The notes below the pieces were generated by a model that saw only the letters and a list, made by a program, of their open reading frames with translations, did not search any database and was not told the origin of the DNA. The translations under genes were made by a program, and so were the position numbers. DNA of 9,979 nt from Candidatus Heimdallarchaeota archaeon LC_2 (GTDB lineage Archaea > Asgardarchaeota > Heimdallarchaeia > Heimdallarchaeales > Kariarchaeaceae): NCBI GenBank assembly GCA_001940725.1, contig MDVR01000095.1, forward strand, positions 1-9,979. Reading direction: 5' to 3'. This document shows, in pieces, positions 6,139-9,979 of the stretch (the stretch's first letter is position 1; every line of letters starts with the position of its first letter).

Positions 6139-6597
6139 ATGGATGAAAAGAGCTCAATAGATCAATTCGATATTTCATTGCTTCAGCACCTTCAGAACAA
6201 TTCCAGATCGAAAAACACTGAGCTTGCGAAACAACTAAACGTGACCGAAGGAGCTATCCGAAAACGAATTGCAAGACTACGTAAGCTCGGTGTTATTGAG
6301 AAATTTACTATTCAATTGAGTGATAAGTCCCAGGGAATACGAGCTATTGTTGAAATTCAGATTGACGGAAACGAAAAACCCTCAAAGATTCGAGGAGAAA
6401 TAGTAGAACGAATACCCAGAGGAGTAGAAATGATTTATGAATTGACTGGTGATGTTGATATGATTACCATATTTCACACCTCAAATCATGATGAACTTGG
6501 AAATGCAATTGAAAACCTACGACAAATCCCTGGAATAAGAAACACGAAAACTCATGTTATTCTAAAACGTACGAAGTTGCCTAATTTAATATTTTAA
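6139..6597 (+). CDS. Lrp/AsnC-family transcriptional regulator
   Basis: This 152-residue protein has the standard Lrp/AsnC length and layout. Residues about 8-60 form the N-terminal helix-turn-helix (FDISLLQHLQNNSRSKNTEL, then LAKQLNVTEGAIRKRIARLRKLGVIEKF). A RAM effector and oligomerisation domain spans roughly 65-146, with the conserved ELTGDVDMITIF segment near 101-112 that forms ligand or dimer contacts in the family, and a closing strand TKTHVILKR. Such proteins assemble as dimers or octamers and often respond to amino acids. The start ATG at 6139 matches the expected N-terminus and is probably translated from a nearly leaderless mRNA. Its stop overlaps the stop of the convergent LanC-like gene within TTAA (6594-6597). 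The regulon is unknown; autoregulation through the dyad at 6087-6102 is plausible, and methionine or lipoate genes nearby are possible but unsupported targets. Confidence 0.9.
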   Translation: MDEKSSIDQFDISLLQHLQNNSRSKNTELAKQLNVTEGAIRKRIARLRKLGVIEKFTIQLSDKSQGIRAIVEIQIDGNEKPSKIRGEIVERIPRGVEMIYELTGDVDMITIFHTSNHDELGNAIENLRQIPGIRNTKTHVILKRTKLPNLIF

Positions 6598-8171
6598 TAC
6601 GTTGAATATTTCTTCTTGGTAAAAGATCTTAATGAAATCAAGATAAATAAAATTACAAAATCTAATAATACATAACTTATGGAATCTTTTGTATTGCTAC
6701 TTGGTTCAAAAATATCACCATTACTATCCGTTGCATACAAAGGATCTATTAAGATTTGTTTTGACCATAAACCATTCTCATTCTGGAAGACAAGATATGT
6801 ATTAGAAATTGACGTTAGAATAAGTTTAATATTATCCATATTTAAGACTTCGGGATTTGATTTATGCAGATCTAGGAGTTCAATAGCAACTCCAATTAAG
6901 CCATCACTTAAGGATAAATCAGTATAAGGTTCTTTAAGGGTAGAAGGATAAAATCCCCTGACTGGTGTTCCATCAATGGTACCTTCATAGAGAACACGAT
7001 TTAATAAATGATGATAACCACTTTCTAAGATGCTACTGAACTGGTCCATATTTGATATGCGAATTGCTTTTAATATCCCTGTTAATCCTCCATATAGAGA
7101 GTATTTTCCAGAAGATTCTCCTTCAGTAATTGGAATGAAAAATTCGGTAGCTGATTGATTAATTGTTGAGTCAAGCCAATTTATACCTTTTTCTATTGTG
7201 TTATCATATTGACTGTGGTTCATCATTTTACCTACCCGAGCTAGGGCATATATTATTCCGGCTGATCCTAATTCTAGAGTAGTTCTTCCAAAGGATTCTG
7301 GCTTGTTAAAAATTATGCTCCAATGGCCATCGAGTTTTTGAGATTCGACATAAGCATTTGCAATTTCAATCCCCCAAGACGTAATATCTACTCTATCAAC
7401 ATATTGACCCAATTTGATAAATAATTCAATAGCAGCTCCATTACCGCTAAGTAATGATGTGTAGAGGGGGCCTCTATCGTCACCTAAAGTATACCACGGG
7501 ATTAGTTTGGTGGAAAAAGTAACTGATTCAAATGGCACAGAGATATAATCTAACCAATTATAAACCTCAATTGATTTATCCAAATAGCGTGTGTCATTTG
7601 TAATTTCATACATTAATAACAATGCATCAAGCACTCCAAGATTACCAAATGAGATATCTGATACTGGAATACCTAGAGGATTTCGAATTTCACTATAAGA
7701 GTAAGGCCAACTGGGGAATTCGGTTTCATTTGATGCTTCTAATAATAATTCATCAAGCGATGATTGAGCCCATGTTAGATATTTTTCATTGTTTGTATAC
7801 AAATAAGCATGCATATAATTTATTGAAATTCCTGCAGCCCCGTATTTTTGGCCTGGATAAATCCCGGCAGTTGCATATTTACTCCATGCAGGAATTTGGC
7901 TACCATTTTCTAATGTATATCTTTGTTCCCAAGTTTTATCTAGTGCATTTAACGCCAACTGTTCAATCTTTTCATTTAATTCAATATCTAGGATGCTACT
8001 GTTCACGATTTCCAAAAGGCCATCAGCAATACCCGCAGCACCCCAATAGCGACCTAGGTAAACAGTATCATCCTCATCAGGTAAACTAGGAGCTTGAGCT
8101 GTGTTTGAATTTGGAAATAGTAATAAAATCATCAAGAAAATTGTTATAACCAAAGATGAACGATTTTGCAT
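6594..8171 (-). CDS. Exported, membrane-anchored LanC-like (alpha/alpha toroid) protein without zinc ligands
   Basis: This 525-residue protein starts with a signal peptide (hydrophobic 7-19, then PNSNTAQA). It ends with a membrane helix (about 498-514) followed by SFTKKKYSTY, so the body lies outside the cell with a short basic cytoplasmic tail. The body repeats alpha-hairpins capped by glycine motifs: GAAG (44-47), GAAG (111-114), GNLG (176-179), GNGA (about 242), GSAG (about 299), GLTG (about 361) and DGLIG (about 421). This is the pattern of LanC-like toroids. LanC enzymes bind zinc through two cysteines and a histidine (CHG motif); this protein has no cysteine at all, so it cannot do lanthionine chemistry by that site. 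Six N-x-S/T sequons after the signal suggest surface N-glycosylation. A six-hairpin glycoside hydrolase is an alternative reading. No Shine-Dalgarno is seen, so it is probably leaderless. It diverges from the unknown gene at 8310. Confidence 0.75.
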   Translation of the reverse strand: MQNRSSLVITIFLMILLLFPNSNTAQAPSLPDEDDTVYLGRYWGAAGIADGLLEIVNSSILDIELNEKIEQLALNALDKTWEQRYTLENGSQIPAWSKYATAGIYPGQKYGAAGISINYMHAYLYTNNEKYLTWAQSSLDELLLEASNETEFPSWPYSYSEIRNPLGIPVSDISFGNLGVLDALLLMYEITNDTRYLDKSIEVYNWLDYISVPFESVTFSTKLIPWYTLGDDRGPLYTSLLSGNGAAIELFIKLGQYVDRVDITSWGIEIANAYVESQKLDGHWSIIFNKPESFGRTTLELGSAGIIYALARVGKMMNHSQYDNTIEKGINWLDSTINQSATEFFIPITEGESSGKYSLYGGLTGILKAIRISNMDQFSSILESGYHHLLNRVLYEGTIDGTPVRGFYPSTLKEPYTDLSLSDGLIGVAIELLDLHKSNPEVLNMDNIKLILTSISNTYLVFQNENGLWSKQILIDPLYATDSNGDIFEPSSNTKDSISYVLLDFVILFILISLRSFTKKKYSTY

Positions 8172-8309
8172 ATATTATGAAACTTTAGCTTTTCATTTCT
8201 TTTATTAATATTCATTGTGATATTATTCTAAGGTCAATAATTGTAAATTGAGTAGATTTTAATTTAGATAAGCCACGCAATTCTTTATACTATAAACTTT
8301 TCAAATACC
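8172..8309. promoter_or_regulatory. Divergent promoter region with TATA-like elements
   Basis: For the plus-strand gene, TTTATACTATAAA (8284-8296) lies about 15-25 nt before the TTG codons at 8310/8313, implying a leaderless transcript. For the minus-strand LanC-like gene, ATTAATAAAAG near 8195-8208 (read on the minus strand) sits about 25-35 nt before the ATG. I see no strong palindrome between them. Confidence 0.4.
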
Positions 8310-9296
8310 TTGTTGGAAATCCAAGATGAACCGAAAAGAAAGTTTCGGTTAGTTTCTTATTTATGTACTCAATGTAAAGTTAAACGGGATTTAGTTGTTG
8401 ATGAACAAAAACATTTGAGTAGAAGAGAATTGACATTAAATGGATTGGCTCCATACATTGACATTCATGAAAATATAAAAAATACAGATACAACCGAACA
8501 TGGGATGAAATTATATGTAGATACACATTTTCAAGTAAGATCAAATCATCCAATGATAAAGAAGACAATAGCACCACATAAAATGTCGATTCCAGGACTC
8601 CCCACACCGTCGATTTCAATTAACCAGACCAAAATGTCATATAAATCCCAATCATGGAACAGTTTGAATTTATCATCACAGGTACATAATATGGGATTTT
8701 TTATCATTAATGAGAATCCTACCCTTATTCCTTCTGATGGATTTATCTCGAATTTTGAATCACCGCTAAGATCTGTTTCTCTTAAGGTGAATTACAGAAC
8801 TTCCTTATTGACTGAAGAATTCATCTATATGTCACATAAATGGTTAACACTACTAGCAAAATGGGTGGAGTTAACAGCAAGTATTAACACCTTATTAATT
8901 CCAAGATTGCTGATTTATATTGATCAAAATGTTGCAAAAGCACCAGATGATTCAGATGAATTATCCTTATCAATCTTGATTGATGCCTCTGCTTCTATTA
9001 AATTGGAGCAAAGCATAAAAAATTTACAACCGATTAAAAATAGTATCAATGCCCTTTTAGAACATTGGAAGGATTTTAAGTACAAAAAAACAGTATTAGG
9101 ATTGAATGTTCCAATCTATGAATTTATTCTTACAGTATTGAATTCAGGCAGATTTATTGAAATCAATGAATTGATGGAAGTAATAAAATCAGCTGAAGAA
9201 AGTCTCAAAAATCAATTCATAGATACATTTATCATGATATTTTTTGATTTATTTAGATCCAACAATCTAGAATATATGGTATCCTACCTGTTGTGA
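8310..9296 (+). CDS. Unrecognised protein with N-terminal CxxC / EH-x6-D module, upstream of lplA
   Basis: I cannot assign a function to this 328-residue cytoplasmic protein. An N-terminal module (about 12-80) contains YLCTQCK (Cys19, Cys22, the only cysteines), a conserved-looking YIDIHEN (49-55), and TEHGMKLYVDTHFQVR (62-77, with His64). A CxxC plus one or more histidines could bind a metal. I recall a similar C-x2-C ... H ... D-x-x-F-x-V-R module at the start of many Asgard archaeal hypothetical proteins, but cannot verify it. The middle (80-170) is low in helix-forming residues and rich in Ser, Asn and Pro. The C-terminal half (about 170-328) is predicted helical (EEFIYMSHKWLTLLAKWVEL; LLEHWKDFKYKKTV; EINELMEVIKSAEESLKNQF) with no signal peptide or clear membrane span. 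The start is TTG at 8310 or 8313, with no ribosome-binding site. The stop overlaps a GTG of the lplA frame (GTGA), suggesting an operon with lipoate ligase. Confidence 0.7.
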   Translation: MLEIQDEPKRKFRLVSYLCTQCKVKRDLVVDEQKHLSRRELTLNGLAPYIDIHENIKNTDTTEHGMKLYVDTHFQVRSNHPMIKKTIAPHKMSIPGLPTPSISINQTKMSYKSQSWNSLNLSSQVHNMGFFIINENPTLIPSDGFISNFESPLRSVSLKVNYRTSLLTEEFIYMSHKWLTLLAKWVELTASINTLLIPRLLIYIDQNVAKAPDDSDELSLSILIDASASIKLEQSIKNLQPIKNSINALLEHWKDFKYKKTVLGLNVPIYEFILTVLNSGRFIEINELMEVIKSAEESLKNQFIDTFIMIFFDLFRSNNLEYMVSYLL

Positions 9297-9325
9297 TCAA
9301 ATACATCGATAATGAGAAGAGAAAT

Positions 9326-9853
9326 ATGGTTGATATTCGAATATTGTTTTCAAAAGAACATGACCAAATGTTTAATATCGCTCTTGAACATGCGATATTA
9401 ACCAATTCTGCGGATCATAAATTACACTCAACATTAAGGATATGGAGAAGCGAGAAATCAGTTGTGATGGGAAGAAACCAAAATATAACAGATGAAATTA
9501 ATATTGAATATTGCGAAGAAAATAATATATGGATTTTAAGAAGAATCTCTGGTGGAGGTGCAGTTTATCATGATATGGGGAACCTTAACGTCAGTCTATT
9601 TATTGCTCCTGAATTGAAAAAAAGTTTAGAGGTTAATAATCTCCAAGAAATAACAAGAAAAATGACAGAGTTATTAATGAAATCCCTGATGAAGATCGGA
9701 TACTCGAAATTAGAAATAAAAGGAAATTCCAATATTTTTTATCATGGAGAAAAGATATCCGGCTCAGCTGGTTATATGTATAAAAATTGGCACCTCCATC
9801 AGAGATTCTTCTTAAAATCCATATATTATTTTCTTCGCAATATTCAATATTAA
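9326..9853 (+). CDS. lplA: Lipoate-protein ligase A, N-terminal part (3' end replaced by an inverted repeat)
   Basis: The enzyme activates lipoate with ATP and attaches it to lysines of E2 or GcvH proteins. Motifs follow E. coli LplA closely: IRILFSKEHDQMFNIALE at the N-terminus, LRIWRSEKSVVMGRNQN, RRISGGGAVYHDMGN (residues 72-86, binding the lipoyl-AMP loop), GNSNIFYHGEKISGSA with the adenylate-binding Lys143, and WHLH where relatives continue HHGTLL. Native sequence ends near 9801; the last codons come from an inverted copy of 9372-9561, so the C-terminal part is lost. In several archaea the accessory C-terminal domain is a separate gene (LplB), which cannot be seen here. I chose ATG 9326 because it aligns with the family N-terminus. 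GTG 9293, overlapping the previous stop as GTGA, would add 11 residues and is possible through translational coupling. A downstream frame on the minus strand (9633-9887) is only a mirror of this gene. Confidence 0.88.
   Translation: MVDIRILFSKEHDQMFNIALEHAILTNSADHKLHSTLRIWRSEKSVVMGRNQNITDEINIEYCEENNIWILRRISGGGAVYHDMGNLNVSLFIAPELKKSLEVNNLQEITRKMTELLMKSLMKIGYSKLEIKGNSNIFYHGEKISGSAGYMYKNWHLHQRFFLKSIYYFLRNIQY
9372..9561 (+). repeat. Inverted repeat, left arm (genuine lplA sequence)
   Basis: This 190-bp segment within lplA is matched in reverse complement by the last 190 bp of the window (9790-9979). The only mismatch is 9552 (G) against 9799 (T, read as A on the other strand). The arms are separated by 228 bp (9562-9789). 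Confidence 0.95.
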
Positions 9854-9979
9854 TTTCATCTGTTATATTTTGGTTTCTTCCCATCACAACTGATTTCTCG
9901 CTTCTCCATATCCTTAATGTTGAGTGTAATTTATGATCCGCAGAATTGGTTAATATCGCATGTTCAAGAGCGATATTAA
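9790..9979 (-). repeat. Inverted repeat, right arm (probable chimeric fold-back)
   Basis: This is the reverse complement of 9372-9561 with a single mismatch next to the junction. The forward lplA frame enters it within WHLH, where the family continues HHG. The native sequence (GCACCTCCATCA) and the inverted template (GCACCTCCACCA) share 11 of 12 bases. That is what is expected if a displaced strand re-primed on the opposite strand during whole-genome amplification. The odd base at 9799 is then a relic of the priming strand. Confidence 0.93.

Noticed and set aside
7622..8089. 155-codon plus-strand frame opposite the LanC-like gene
   Set aside because: It is antisense to a gene with clear repeat motifs, has no recognisable domain and carries an irregular composition; a shadow frame.
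6594..9296. Lanthipeptide biosynthetic cluster (LanC-like gene next to an ABC exporter)
   Set aside because: The LanC-like protein is exported and lacks all cysteines, the ABC operon is separated by 400 bp and a divergent Lrp gene, and no dehydratase or precursor peptide is visible.
9633..9887. Minus-strand frame that appears to encode a second lipoate ligase fragment (MMGRNQN...)
   Set aside because: It is the mirror of lplA produced by the 190-bp inverted repeat; after the repeat it runs into antisense of lplA with a low-complexity hydrophobic translation.
9372..9979. Fold-back as the terminal inverted repeat of a mobile element or linear replicon end
   Set aside because: The arms are internal lplA coding sequence, no transposase is present, and the imperfect microhomology at the junction fits an amplification chimera better.

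Overview
The window is AT-rich and reads as archaeal. It carries TrmB-, Lrp/AsnC- and XRE-CBS-type regulators, TATA-like promoters that sit about 25 nt from starts (several genes look leaderless), and Shine-Dalgarno motifs of the AGGTGAT type inside operons. An unrecognised protein at 8310-9296 has a CxxC...EH...YVDxxFxVR module that I recall, without being able to check, from Asgard archaeal proteins. An Asgard source is therefore my best guess, not a demonstrated fact.

Both ends look artificial. Positions 1-889 are a perfect 373-bp direct repeat (about 2.4 copies) that interrupts a methionine synthase gene. The last 190 bp (9790-9979) are a near-perfect inverted copy of 9372-9561 and interrupt a lipoate ligase gene. 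The right-hand junction has the imperfect microhomology expected of a multiple-displacement-amplification (MDA) chimera. The simplest reading is a complete short contig from a single-cell or other amplified genome, whose outer 0.5-0.9 kb should not be taken literally.

Layout. 487-2330 (minus): a two-gene cobalamin-independent methionine synthase unit, with a MetE N-terminal-like protein followed, with a 1-nt overlap, by a MetE C-terminal catalytic protein cut off by the repeat. 2331-2483: a shared divergent promoter region with two perfect palindromes whose centres are 52 bp apart. 2484-3035 (plus): an XRE helix-turn-helix plus two CBS domains; its DNA-binding part has no ATG, GTG or TTG start. 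3043-5724 (minus): an ABC ATPase, ABC-2 permease and TrmB regulator operon; its promoter has two copies of one operator-like motif flanking the TATA box. 6139-6597 (plus): an Lrp/AsnC regulator. 6594-8171 (minus): an exported, cysteine-free LanC-like toroid protein with a C-terminal membrane anchor. 8310-9296 (plus): an unknown CxxC protein. 9326-9853 (plus): the N-terminal part of a lipoate-protein ligase A.

How the genes may work together. The XRE-CBS protein is the obvious candidate regulator of the divergent methionine genes, possibly sensing an adenosyl ligand such as SAM. The TrmB protein probably controls its own exporter operon. The unknown gene and lplA appear co-transcribed. No mobile element, CRISPR array, tRNA or rRNA was seen.
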